Shown in pieces: positions 35,751 through 44,296 of a stretch of 64,000 bases of DNA. The stretch is from Ancylobacter novellus DSM 506 (GTDB lineage Bacteria > Pseudomonadota > Alphaproteobacteria > Rhizobiales > Xanthobacteraceae): the NCBI RefSeq assembly GCF_000092925.1, contig NC_014217.1, forward strand, positions 186,001 through 250,000. Direction: 5' to 3'. A program made the position numbers and the translations under genes. The notes under the pieces are model-generated. The model saw nothing but the letters and a program-made list of their open reading frames with translations, did no database searches and was not told where the DNA came from. The first letter of the stretch is position 1. Every line of letters starts with the position of its first letter.

Positions 35751-38110
35751 GTCTGCTCGACCGCAAACTGTTGCGCGACATCTCGACTATGCGGGGTCAG
35801 GTCGTCACCATTTCCCTGGTGATTGCCGCCGGCATCGCTGTCTTCGTCGCCTCGATTTCGACGTACGATTCGCTGCTTTCAGCGCGCGATCGCTTCTACC
35901 TGAATGCCCGGTTTCCGCAAGTTTTCGTGACCCTTAAGCGTGCCCCGCTATCGCTGCTGTCGCAGATCAACGAAATTGCCGGTATCGTCACGGCCGAACC
36001 GCGTATCGTGCGGGAGCTCATAGTCGACAGTCCTGCGTCCGTACTGCCGATCTCGGCTCGCATGGTTTCTATACAAAATGGCGGCGATGAAAGCCTCGTT
36101 CGCCTGCACATGCGTCGCGGAACAGCGCCGCTGCCAGGCGACGCAAAGAGCGTCGCTATAAATGAAGCATACGCCGATGCCAGCGGTATCGTGCCCGGCG
36201 ACGATATACGGATCCTGCTCAATGGTCGTGTGCAGACGTTTCGCATATCCGGGACCGCCCTCTCGGCCGAATACGTCTACTCGGTCAAGCCTGGCCTACC
36301 GATTCCTGACGACCGGCTGTACGCCACCATTTGGGTGGATCGTAGCGCCGTGGAGGCCGCCTTCGACTTGAAGGGCGCGTTCAATGATCTGGTTGTTTTC
36401 GTGGCACCCGGCACCGACCCGCAGGCCGTGATCGCCGAGCTTGACAGGCTGCTTGAACCCTACGGTTCGGTCGGCGCGATCGAGCGCCGCGACCAACCAT
36501 CGAACAGGTTTCTAGACGACGAGTTGAACCAGCAACGGGTGATGTCGATTACGATCCCCTTCATATTCTTTGGCGTCGCCGCCTTCCTCCTCAATGTCGT
36601 TCTCGGCCGGCTGGTCGCCGCGCAGCGCGAGCAAATCGCGGCCTTGAAAGCCTTGGGCTTTTCCGCTGTTCCGATCGGAATGCATTACATCAAACTTGTC
36701 GCCGTGATCGTTTTGATCGGCTCGCTGCTCGGCATTGCCTGCAGCGTCGCCTTCGGCGAAGCGATGATCGCAGCTTATCGGGGATTTTTCCGGCTTCCCG
36801 TCTTCACATTTGAGCTCACACCGTGGTCGCTGGTTGCCGGCACAGCGGTCAGCTTTGCCATGGCCTCGCTGGGCGTACTTTCGGCGGTACGCAATGTCCT
36901 GGTGCTGCCGCCGGCCGTGGCGATGCGGCCAGTGGCACCGCTGCGCTTTCGCCGGTTGCGCCTCGAAGGACTCATGACGGCTTTCGGCTATACGCCGCAG
37001 CGTATGATGATCGTCCGCAATTTAGCGGGACGCCCGGTGCGGACCGCTTTGACCGTGATCGGCATTGCCTTCGCCGTACCGATGGTGGTCCTCGGTTTGT
37101 TCTGGCGCGATGCCATCGACCACATGATCGATGTTCAATTCAACCTAGTGGAGCGCGGCAACGTGGCGGTCACATTTCCGCATCCGTTTGATCGCGGCAT
37201 CATCTACGATTTGGCGCGACAGCCCGGCGTGCTCGCCGCTGAAGGCCAGCGCATCGTTCCCGTTCGCTTACGCGCCAGCCAACGCAGCTATCTAACGTCC
37301 GTCATCGGACTACCCACCGGCAGCGAACTGCGACGGCCGCATGATGCTTCACTACGGCCAATCGATGTATCGGCCGAGGGAATCACGCTCACTCGCCGCC
37401 TCGCTGAGCGTCTGGACGTCGACTTGGGTCAGGTGGTGACAATCGAGGTCATGGAAGGTCGGCGACTCAGGCGCGACCTGCCGGTCGGCGCGATTGTCGA
37501 TGAGCTCATCGGAATGGCATCGTACATGCAGATGGATGCCATCAATCAGCTGACCGGAGAAGGCGACGTCGTCTCAGCCGCTGCGCTGTTCGTTGATCCG
37601 GCCGCCCTATCCGACCTATTGAGACGCTTCAAGGACCTTCCGGTCATCGAGTCGGTCGCGGTGAAATCTTACACGCTAAGTTCATTTATGGCCAAGATCG
37701 CAGGGCTTGTTTTCGTCAGCGCCGGAATCCTGACCGCCTTCGGCATCATCATCGCAGTTGGGGTCGTCTACAACAGCGCGCGCATCGGGCTACAGGAACG
37801 CGCATGGGAACTTGCCAGCCTGCGAGTTCTCGGCTTTAGCGGCGCTGAAGTTTCGCGCATCCTATTCAGTGAGTTCGCTTTCGAGATCGCATTGGGCGTG
37901 CCCCTCGGCCTACTGACCTCGCGAGCCATAATCAGCTTGATCGCGCAATTTCATTCCAACGAGAGTTTTCAAATTCCGGGTGTGATCGGACCTCGGACAT
38001 ACGCTGCTGCAGGGCTGGTTGTTGTGCTTGCTGCATTGGCAAGCGCATATGTCGTAAGACGGCAGATCGATCGACTTGACCTTGTCGCCGCGCTCAAGAC
38101 GCGAGATTGA
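35747..38110 (+). CDS. FtsX/MacB-type ABC transporter permease (DevC/LolC-like)
   Basis: The 787-residue protein has two FtsX-type halves. Membrane segments are near residues 20-42, 265-290, 320-345, 360-385 and 430-450, and three more lie in the last 150 residues. The large extracytoplasmic domains between them resemble the MacB core domain. GTG at 35747 overlaps the ATPase stop by four bases. With the HlyD-like protein that follows it would form an exporter or a lipid/lipoprotein transporter. Codon use again differs from the neighbouring catabolic genes. Confidence 0.9.
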   Translation: MSLLDRKLLRDISTMRGQVVTISLVIAAGIAVFVASISTYDSLLSARDRFYLNARFPQVFVTLKRAPLSLLSQINEIAGIVTAEPRIVRELIVDSPASVLPISARMVSIQNGGDESLVRLHMRRGTAPLPGDAKSVAINEAYADASGIVPGDDIRILLNGRVQTFRISGTALSAEYVYSVKPGLPIPDDRLYATIWVDRSAVEAAFDLKGAFNDLVVFVAPGTDPQAVIAELDRLLEPYGSVGAIERRDQPSNRFLDDELNQQRVMSITIPFIFFGVAAFLLNVVLGRLVAAQREQIAALKALGFSAVPIGMHYIKLVAVIVLIGSLLGIACSVAFGEAMIAAYRGFFRLPVFTFELTPWSLVAGTAVSFAMASLGVLSAVRNVLVLPPAVAMRPVAPLRFRRLRLEGLMTAFGYTPQRMMIVRNLAGRPVRTALTVIGIAFAVPMVVLGLFWRDAIDHMIDVQFNLVERGNVAVTFPHPFDRGIIYDLARQPGVLAAEGQRIVPVRLRASQRSYLTSVIGLPTGSELRRPHDASLRPIDVSAEGITLTRRLAERLDVDLGQVVTIEVMEGRRLRRDLPVGAIVDELIGMASYMQMDAINQLTGEGDVVSAAALFVDPAALSDLLRRFKDLPVIESVAVKSYTLSSFMAKIAGLVFVSAGILTAFGIIIAVGVVYNSARIGLQERAWELASLRVLGFSGAEVSRILFSEFAFEIALGVPLGLLTSRAIISLIAQFHSNESFQIPGVIGPRTYAAAGLVVVLAALASAYVVRRQIDRLDLVAALKTRD

Positions 38111-38112
38111 CG

Positions 38113-39312
38113 ATGCGGATCACAGTTGGTCGCGGCATTGGACTTCTTCTGTTGCTCATAGCTGTTGCCGGCGTGGTGTGGGCAGTGCTGCCCCGCCCCA
38201 TACCCGTTGAGACATCCAAGGTTACAAAAGGACATTTCGTTGCCACCGTTGACGACGATGGCAATACCCGAATTCGAGAACGCTACGTCGTCGCAGCGCC
38301 GCTGGCAGGTAGGCTGACCCGGGTGCAGCTTAAAGCCGGAGATCGAGCTTCTACCGGGGACGTGCTGGCATCAATCCTTCCATCTCCGGCGCCATTTCTC
38401 GATCCGCGCAGCCGCCGCGAGAGCCAGGAGAGGCTCGGTGCGGCAGAAGCAGCGCTTGAACGCGCCAAGGCCATGGTGGAACGAGCACGGGCGCAAGCCG
38501 TTCAGGCCGAACAGGAGCTAACGCGCACGCGCACATTGGTCGAACGCGGCGCTTCGACGATGCAGGCCCTCGAACGGGCTGAGTTAGCAAAGCGCGTCGC
38601 CGATCGAGATTTGCGCGCAGCAGCGTTTCAGCTACATGCCGCAGAGCATGAACTCGACCAGGCGCGCGCGCTTCTTGCGCAGTATAGCGATGGTGCCAAG
38701 GAGATTCCTGAGACTTGGAGCGTCACTGCTCCCATCACGGGGATCGTCCTGAAAGTCAACCAGGAGAGCGAGACGATTGTCCAGCCCGGCACACCACTCC
38801 TTGAACTGGGAGATCCGCGGGATATTGAGATCGTAGTCGACGTTCTCAGTACCGACGCAGTGGAAATTCGCCCCGGCGCTCGGGTGACGATTGAACATTG
38901 GGGTGGCCCCAACGCACTGGAAGGAAGGGTACGGCGCGTTGAGCCTGCGGCTTTCACGAAGATTTCGACGCTCGGAGTCGAGGAGCAGCGAGTCAATGTG
39001 TTGATCGATATCGTCTCGCCGCCTGATCGATGGTCCGGTCTCGGCGAAGCATATCAGGTTGACGCCAAGATCGCCGTTTTCGGTCTCGAGGACGCAACGA
39101 TAGTTCCTGCCGGTGCGCTATTCCGCCGTGATGACACCTGGCACGTCTTCACTGTCGAAAATGGACGCGCTCAGCTAACGCCGGTCGTCGTCCTGCGGAG
39201 ATCTGCCCGTTCGGCAGCCATCGGCTCGGGATTGGTGCTTGGCCAAAGTGTCATCGTCTACCCAAGCGATCGAATTGAAGCAGGTGTTAGCGTGAAAACA
39301 TCTTCAAAGTGA
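38113..39312 (+). CDS. HlyD/RND-type periplasmic adaptor (membrane-fusion) protein
   Basis: The 399-residue protein has an N-terminal anchor (GIGLLLLLIAVAGVVWAVLP) and a biotinyl-lipoyl-like half-motif, VAAPLAGRLTRVQLKAGD. A long coiled coil at about 95-180 is rich in Ala, Glu and Arg, and a second lipoyl half (VTAPITGIVLKVNQESE) follows. ATG at 38113 starts two bases after the permease stop. It should link the inner-membrane ABC permease to an outer-membrane factor, which is not encoded here. Confidence 0.92.
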   Translation: MRITVGRGIGLLLLLIAVAGVVWAVLPRPIPVETSKVTKGHFVATVDDDGNTRIRERYVVAAPLAGRLTRVQLKAGDRASTGDVLASILPSPAPFLDPRSRRESQERLGAAEAALERAKAMVERARAQAVQAEQELTRTRTLVERGASTMQALERAELAKRVADRDLRAAAFQLHAAEHELDQARALLAQYSDGAKEIPETWSVTAPITGIVLKVNQESETIVQPGTPLLELGDPRDIEIVVDVLSTDAVEIRPGARVTIEHWGGPNALEGRVRRVEPAAFTKISTLGVEEQRVNVLIDIVSPPDRWSGLGEAYQVDAKIAVFGLEDATIVPAGALFRRDDTWHVFTVENGRAQLTPVVVLRRSARSAAIGSGLVLGQSVIVYPSDRIEAGVSVKTSSK

Positions 39313-39514
39313 TCTGGAGCGAGGCTGCCGGCTGGCATACGGCCCCCTCTAGCTGAACCGCCCCGATTTTTTTTTATCCGCCTTCGTGGCTCGTCGGTGC
39401 TCGTCTGGCGCTCATCAGGTCGCCGCACGCCTGCCGGTGTAGTCCGGTGATCGCGTCGAAGCCGGTTTGCTGATATGAGCCTGGCTGTTGCCGAGGTCGT
39501 GTGGGAGTCGTGCT

Positions 39515-40117
39515 GTGCAGGCGGAGCCAGTTGAAATCGAGGATAGCGTCGCCGATCAACTGCGCATCCTTGCCGCCGAGCTACGTCGCCATCGCAAGGA
39601 CCGTCAGCTTTCGCTGGAGGCACTGAGCCTGTTGTCCGGCGTGAGCCGGTCCATGATCTCGAAGATCGAGCGTGGCGAAACCGTGCCGTCCACCGGCACG
39701 CTCTCCCGGCTCGCCGAAGCGCTGGGCACCACCTTCTCCCAGCTCATGGCGCATCCGGTGGAGAGCGAGATCATCGTCATCCCGGCCGACCGCCAGCCGA
39801 TCCTGAGCGACACCGCCTCCGGCTATCATCGCCGCTGCATCTCGCCTGTGCTACCCGGACGGGGCGTCGACTGGGTGATCAACACGCTGCCTGCCCTCGG
39901 CACGAGCGGCGAGTTCGTCGCGCACCGGCGGGGCGTCGAGGAATACATCTACGTGCTGAAGGGGCGGCTCGAAGCCCGGGTCGGCGCGCGGCGGGTGACG
40001 CTGGAGACCGGCGATGCACTCTATTTCCAGGCGCATGAGACGCACCAGTTCACCAACCTCGAAGCCGGCGAGTGTGAGTATTTTTTGATCATCAACAGCT
40101 CCGGCCTGCGCGGATAA
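39515..40117 (+). CDS. XRE-family regulator with C-terminal cupin domain
   Basis: The 200-residue protein has a helix-turn-helix (about 17-75, with LSLLSGVSRSMISKIERGE) and a cupin sensor domain (about 115-195, with GVEEYIYVLKGRLEARVG and FQAHETHQFTN). GTG at 39515 is chosen because GGGAG lies seven bases upstream; TTG at 39488 is the longer alternative. Such proteins often bind a small catabolite through the cupin. It lies immediately upstream of the RidA-MOSC-reductase operon and near the TTCCAC dyads that probably are its operators. Confidence 0.92.
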   Translation: MQAEPVEIEDSVADQLRILAAELRRHRKDRQLSLEALSLLSGVSRSMISKIERGETVPSTGTLSRLAEALGTTFSQLMAHPVESEIIVIPADRQPILSDTASGYHRRCISPVLPGRGVDWVINTLPALGTSGEFVAHRRGVEEYIYVLKGRLEARVGARRVTLETGDALYFQAHETHQFTNLEAGECEYFLIINSSGLRG

Positions 40118-40122
40118 AAAGC

Positions 40123-40150
40123 TTCCACTAACGTGGAAAAAATTCCACTA
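40123..40150. promoter_or_regulatory. TTCCAC-type operator upstream of the RidA gene
   Basis: TTCCACTAACGTGGAA (40123-40138) has six-base perfect arms. A half-site, TTCCACTA, follows at 40143-40150. The same core appears as TCCACTATAGTGGA at 42056-42069 before the transporter gene. The XRE-cupin protein encoded just upstream is the likely binder. Confidence 0.65.
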
Positions 40151-40179
40151 TTCGCCCTCTCATGAGGAGCGAGTAGCCT

Positions 40180-40566
40180 ATGACCGAGCGTCGCCTGATC
40201 AGCACCCCTGCCGCCCCGCCCGCCGCGGGCCCGTATTCCCAGGCCGTCACGGCCGGAAACCTCGTCTTCGTCGCCGGCCAGCTGCCGCTCGATCTGTCGG
40301 GCGCCGTCCCCGAGGGCGTGGAGGCGCAGACGCGCCAGTCGCTCGCCAATGTGACGGCGGTGCTCGACGCCGCTGGCGCCAGCGCCGCGAGTGTCCTCAA
40401 GACGACGGTCTTCCTCAAGAACATGAACGACTTCGCGGCGATGAACGCGGTCTATGCGGAGGTGTTCGGAACCTCGCTGCCGGCCCGTTCGACCATCGAG
40501 GTGGCGCGCCTGCCGCGCGACGTGCTTGTCGAGATCGAATGCATCGCTCTTTCGGGCCAGGCGTGA
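40180..40566 (+). CDS. RidA/YjgF-family enamine/imine deaminase
   Basis: The 128-residue protein carries the RidA pattern, with PYSQAVTAGNLVFVAGQLPL near 19-38 and PARSTIEVARLPRDVLVEIE near 101-120. The latter includes the Arg103 and Glu120 expected for enamine/imine hydrolysis. MNDFAAMNAVYAEVFG is also conserved. It is the first gene of an operon with MOSC and 2Fe-2S reductase genes under the TTCCAC operator. A nitrogenous substrate is therefore likely. Confidence 0.93.
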   Translation: MTERRLISTPAAPPAAGPYSQAVTAGNLVFVAGQLPLDLSGAVPEGVEAQTRQSLANVTAVLDAAGASAASVLKTTVFLKNMNDFAAMNAVYAEVFGTSLPARSTIEVARLPRDVLVEIECIALSGQA

Positions 40567-40576
40567 GGACCGCGCC

Positions 40577-41071
40577 ATGACCGATTGGAAGGGCGGCGTC
40601 CTGCTCCACATCCACATCGCCCCGGCCGCCTCCTACGAGATGGAGGAACTGGCCGAAGCAAACCTCGTCGCCGGGCGTGGCATCGAGGGAGATCGTTATT
40701 TCCTCGGCACGGGCACCTATTCTCCCAAGCCGGACATTCGCGAGGTCACGCTCATCGAGATCGAGGCGCTGGAGGCGCTGGCGAAAAACGATCCGCCCCT
40801 GCAACAGAGCCCGATCACGCTCGACCCGGCCGACCATCGCCGGAACCTGACGACGCGTGGCGTCCCGCTCAATCATCTGGTCGGCAAGAGATTCCGCGTG
40901 GGTGAGACGGTGCTGCGCGGCGGCCGGCTGAACTTTCCCTGCAAATATCTGGAAGAACTCCTCGGCATGCCGGTCTTCCTGCCGCTCTACAACCGCTCGG
41001 GCCTCAACTGCTCGATCGAGACCGGCGGCATCATCCGGCCGGGCGACCCCATCGAGCCGCTGGACGACTGA
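40577..41071 (+). CDS. MOSC-domain molybdenum-cofactor sulfurase-like protein
   Basis: The 164-residue protein is a stand-alone MOSC domain. It has AGRGIEGDRYFLGTG near 32-46, HRRNLTTRGVPLNHLVG near 87-103 and GRLNFPCKYLEELLG with the conserved Cys122. MOSC domains bind the molybdenum cofactor. Stand-alone ones (YiiM-like, mARC-like) reduce N-hydroxylated compounds with an electron-transfer partner. The 2Fe-2S reductase encoded six bases downstream is a natural partner. Confidence 0.9.
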   Translation: MTDWKGGVLLHIHIAPAASYEMEELAEANLVAGRGIEGDRYFLGTGTYSPKPDIREVTLIEIEALEALAKNDPPLQQSPITLDPADHRRNLTTRGVPLNHLVGKRFRVGETVLRGGRLNFPCKYLEELLGMPVFLPLYNRSGLNCSIETGGIIRPGDPIEPLDD

Positions 41072-41077
41072 GCCATC

Positions 41078-42031
41078 ATGACCGCTCGCATGATCATGAA
41101 GCTGGATGTCGCCGAGCGCGTCGACGACGCGACCGACGTCATCCTGGTTTCGCTCCGCCATCCGCGCCGGCCCGCGCTTCCCGCTTGGAAGGCCGGCGCG
41201 CATATCGACGTTCACCTGCCGGATGGGCGCATCCGGCAGTATTCGCTCTGCGGAGATCCGGCGGACCGCACGCGCTATCGCATCGCCGTCAAGCGCGAGA
41301 TGGCGGGGAGGGGCGGGTCCGCCTGGATCCACGAGACCCTCGCCGTCGGCGATGCGGTCCACTGCTCCGCGCCGCGCAACAACTTCGCGCTGGCGCCGCA
41401 GGCAGGGCGCCATCTGTTCATCGCCGGGGGGATCGGCGTCACCCCGCTGGCCGCGCTCGCATACGAGGCGCTTCAGCGCGGCGACGCGTTCGAACTGCAT
41501 CTGCGGGCCCGCTCGCGGCGTCACGCGCCGCTTCTGGCCGAACTGGAACGCGCCTTCGCAGGGCATCTGCACCTGCATCTCGACGATGAGGCGCCGGCGT
41601 CGCTGGATGACATCCTCGCGTGGTTCGGTGTCACGGCGGATGCCCATCTCTATTTCTGCGGACCCGCCGGGCTGAATGCCGCCATCGCTGCGGCCGCCGA
41701 GAGGCAGAGCTGGGCCGCAGAGCGCTGTCATACCGAGGTGTTCCAGCCGACGCTGGACGAGAATTTCAAGCCCGAGCCGTTCGACATCACGATTGCCTCG
41801 ACCGGCCAGACCCTGCGGGTGCCTGCCGATCGCTCGGCTCTCGACATCCTGCGCGCCAATGGCTTCGTCATGCCGTCGTCCTGCGAACTGGGCGTGTGCG
41901 GCGCCTGCATCTGCGGCTATCGCGACGGCACGGTGATTCATCGCGACAGCGTGCTCAGTCTCGCCGACCGGCAGGACAAGCTCACGCCGTGCGTTTCCCG
42001 TGCCCGGGTGGGCGTCACGCTGGAACTGTAG
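41078..42031 (+). CDS. Phthalate-dioxygenase-reductase-type oxidoreductase (FMN, NAD, plant-type 2Fe-2S)
   Basis: The 317-residue protein has the three domains of the PDR/VanB family. FMN binding shows in RQYSLCGDPADRTRYRIAVK, the nucleotide domain in FIAGGIGVTPL and LYFCGPAGLN, and a C-terminal 2Fe-2S ferredoxin carries Cys269, Cys274, Cys277 and Cys305. No Rieske oxygenase is encoded nearby. Its neighbour is a MOSC protein, so it may feed electrons to a molybdenum enzyme instead. Confidence 0.92.
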   Translation: MTARMIMKLDVAERVDDATDVILVSLRHPRRPALPAWKAGAHIDVHLPDGRIRQYSLCGDPADRTRYRIAVKREMAGRGGSAWIHETLAVGDAVHCSAPRNNFALAPQAGRHLFIAGGIGVTPLAALAYEALQRGDAFELHLRARSRRHAPLLAELERAFAGHLHLHLDDEAPASLDDILAWFGVTADAHLYFCGPAGLNAAIAAAAERQSWAAERCHTEVFQPTLDENFKPEPFDITIASTGQTLRVPADRSALDILRANGFVMPSSCELGVCGACICGYRDGTVIHRDSVLSLADRQDKLTPCVSRARVGVTLEL

Positions 42032-42054
42032 CAGCCGCGTGGCACGACTCTTGC

Positions 42055-42086
42055 TTCCACTATAGTGGATATATTTCCACTATGGA
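42055..42086. promoter_or_regulatory. Double TTCCAC-type operator upstream of the MHS transporter
   Basis: TTCCACTATAGTGGAT (42055-42070) contains a perfect 14-base palindrome. A second half-site, TTCCACTATGGA (42075-42086), overlaps the transporter's ribosome-binding sequence GGAGG. Binding could block both transcription and ribosome access. Confidence 0.68.
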
Positions 42087-42096
42087 GGATTTGACC

Positions 42097-43425
42097 GTGT
42101 CACTGTCAACGATGGATGCCGGCGCGGATGTGCCGGCCGTGCCTACCGGGTCCCTCTCGCCCGGCGAGCGCCGCAAGGTGGTCTGGTCGAGCGTGATCGG
42201 TACCACGGTCGAGTGGTACGACTTCCTCATCTATGGCACCGCCGCCGCACTGGTGTTCAACAAGCTGTTCTTTCCAAGCTTCGATCCAGTGGTGGGCACC
42301 ATCGCCGCCTTCGGCTCCTATGCCGTCGGCTTTCTCGCACGCCCGCTGGGCGGCGCGGTGTTCGGCCATTTCGGCGACAAGCTGGGGCGCAAGGCCATGC
42401 TGTCGCTCACCATCATCATCATGGGGGCGGGCACGTTCCTCATCGGCTGCCTGCCCAGCTATGATCAGATCGGCATCTGGGCGCCCATCCTGCTGGTGGC
42501 GCTGCGCCTCGTGCAGGGGCTCGGAATCGGCGGCGAATGGGGCGGCGCCGTGCTGATGGTGGTGGAAAGCGTGCCGGACAACAGGCGCGGCTTCTTCGGC
42601 AGCATCGTTCAGCTCGGCTATCCTCTGGGCGTTCTCGCATCCATCGGCGTCTTCGCGATGGCGACCAAGCTTCCCGAGGCCGAGTTCCTCTCCTGGGGCT
42701 GGCGCATTCCCTTCCTCGCCAGCGCGCTCCTGGTGGTCGTCGGCCTGTTTATTCGACTGCGCCTGCACGAAACGCCGGCATTCCAGCGAGTGAAAAAGCA
42801 GAACACGGTCTCCAAGCTCCCTCTGGTGGAGATTCTGACGCGGCACCCGCGCACCTTCCTCACGGCCGTCGGCCTCAAGGTGTCCGAGATCGCCTATGTC
42901 AGCGTCGTCACCGTGTTCTCCATCTCCTATGTCACGGTGCAGCTTGGCCTGCCCCGCAGCGTCATCCTCAACGGCCTGCTCATTGCCGCCTTCATCGAAC
43001 TCTTCACCATCCCGCTGTTCGGCTGGATGGCGGACCGGTTCGGCCGGCGGGTGATGTTCGTCTTCGCCTGCCTGTTCTCGATCGTGTTCGCCTTCCCGCT
43101 GTTCTGGCTGTTCGATACGGCCGATCCGACCGTCATTGCCATCACGGTTGCGATTGCGCTGAGCCTCGGACAGGGCGTCATGTTCGCCATCGGGGCGGCC
43201 TGGATGTCCGAACTCTTCGATGCCCGGCTACGCTACAGCGGCGCATCGCTCGGCTTTCAGGTCGGGGCTGCGCTGAGCGGCGGCTTCACACCCATCATCG
43301 CCGCTGCGCTTCTGGCATGGAGTGGGGCGACTTGGCCGATCTCTATCTATCTGGTCATCCTGGCTCTGATAACCTTGTGGGCAACATTCTGCGCCCCAGA
43401 GACCGCCGGTAAGAAAATCGACTGA
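42097..43425 (+). CDS. MHS-family metabolite:proton symporter (MFS)
   Basis: The 442-residue protein has twelve predicted membrane segments and the MHS signatures: GTTVEWYDFLIYGTAAAL at the start of helix 1, FGDKLGRKAMLS in loop 2-3, and GLGIGGEWGGAVLMVVE. Relatives import shikimate, alpha-ketoglutarate, betaine or aromatic acids. GTG at 42097 is preferred because GGAGG lies eight bases upstream; ATG at 42082 lies inside the operator and has no site. It has its own operator-bearing promoter after the MOSC-reductase operon and probably imports that operon's substrate. Confidence 0.9.
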   Translation: MSLSTMDAGADVPAVPTGSLSPGERRKVVWSSVIGTTVEWYDFLIYGTAAALVFNKLFFPSFDPVVGTIAAFGSYAVGFLARPLGGAVFGHFGDKLGRKAMLSLTIIIMGAGTFLIGCLPSYDQIGIWAPILLVALRLVQGLGIGGEWGGAVLMVVESVPDNRRGFFGSIVQLGYPLGVLASIGVFAMATKLPEAEFLSWGWRIPFLASALLVVVGLFIRLRLHETPAFQRVKKQNTVSKLPLVEILTRHPRTFLTAVGLKVSEIAYVSVVTVFSISYVTVQLGLPRSVILNGLLIAAFIELFTIPLFGWMADRFGRRVMFVFACLFSIVFAFPLFWLFDTADPTVIAITVAIALSLGQGVMFAIGAAWMSELFDARLRYSGASLGFQVGAALSGGFTPIIAAALLAWSGATWPISIYLVILALITLWATFCAPETAGKKID

Positions 43426-43460
43426 CGACACGATCGGCCCCCTCGGCCCGAATTCGGCCC

Positions 43461-43489
43461 GACGCCCAGGCGTCGAGCCGAACGTTCGG
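43461..43489. other. Cluster of short dyads downstream of the MHS transporter
   Basis: GACGCC-CA-GGCGTC (43461-43474) is followed by the perfect palindrome CCGAACGTTCGG (43478-43489). No T-tract follows, so a classical terminator is not supported. The dyads may mark an old recombination boundary before the integrase remnant. Confidence 0.35.
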
Positions 43490-43522
43490 GTCGGCTTATT
43501 CCAGCCTGCAAGGCACGTCTAG

Positions 43523-43819
43523 GATACCGCGTACTGCCAGAACACCTTTTATGAGGCCTGGCGCCTCGCGATCCAGCGCTATGGCATAAACCCCTACACC
43601 GGCCGCGGTGCCATCAAGGGTCTGCTGCCGTACGGGCCACAAAATGTGCGCGACGTGCTCGCGACCCATATCCTCAAGAAGACGGGCTCCTATGAGCAGG
43701 CGAGCTACGCCAATCAGGACACCCCCGAGATGGTCGCCAAGCACTACGGGCGCTTCCTACCGCAGGACAAGGCGGCCCCTGCGGCCCAGATCCTCAACAA
43801 GGTGTGGGAGGCGGCTTAA
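43523..43819 (+). pseudogene. Tyrosine integrase remnant (C-terminal fragment)
   Basis: The plus-strand frame reads NTFYEAWRLAIQRYGI, then VRDVLATHILKKTGSYEQAS and TPEMVAKHYGRFLPQDKAA, ending at TAA 43817-43819. This is the C-terminal catalytic end of a phage-type tyrosine recombinase, with the presumed nucleophile Tyr in KHYGRF. A stop codon at 43520 ends the frame upstream, there is no start codon with a ribosome-binding site, and the N-terminal two thirds are absent. It points towards tRNA-Arg 163 bases away, the usual position for an island integrase. Confidence 0.85.
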
Positions 43820-43981
43820 GGGCAGAGCCGCGACGCTCATCGCGAATCTCTTCGCCGCCCGCTCTACGCGGCGCCACGCTGCCGCACGCCGTAATTTGCT
43901 TCCGCAGTGCTTCCGCGGCGAGACAGAGGCGAACCATCCCGTAAGGGCGCCTTGATAAGTTACTGATTTTGCGTTAGAAAA

Positions 43982-44058
43982 TGGCGCACCCGGCACGATT
44001 CGAACGTGCGACCTTTGCCTTCGGAGGGCAACGCTCTATCCAGCTGAGCTACGGGTGC
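43982..44058 (-). tRNA. tRNA-Arg (anticodon CCG)
   Basis: The minus strand folds into a full cloverleaf. The acceptor stem is GCACCCG/CGGGTGC, the D-arm GCTC/GAGC, the anticodon stem TTGCC/GGCAA with loop CTCCGAA (anticodon CCG), and the T-arm GCACG/CGTGC with TTCGAAT. The 3' CCA is encoded. Its 3' end faces the integrase remnant, so it is a likely attachment site. The 238-base gap from here to the next gene shows nothing else. Confidence 0.96.
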
Positions 44059-44296
44059 CCGCGGCGCGGAAGTTGCGCCGGTGCTGCGTCTTCATAGTCG
44101 AACGGCTACCCGCCGGCAACCGGGCGCGTGCGATGTCGCGCAGGGGCCGGACCAGGAATTTCGCCGGTGGCCGGGGGACACCCCGCGAGCGGCAGAACGC
44201 ATGTTCCCGCCGGATGGCCGGGAGGGGGAATACGGCGCAAGCGGGCCGGGGCCGGCATGCTGGTTTGGGGCGTGATCGTGGTTATATAGGCGCATC

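Noticed and set aside
39374..39559. Minus-strand frame with FNWLRLHSTT, similar to transposase ends
   Set aside because: The match is short, it runs antisense into the start of the XRE-cupin gene, and no other transposase features are present.
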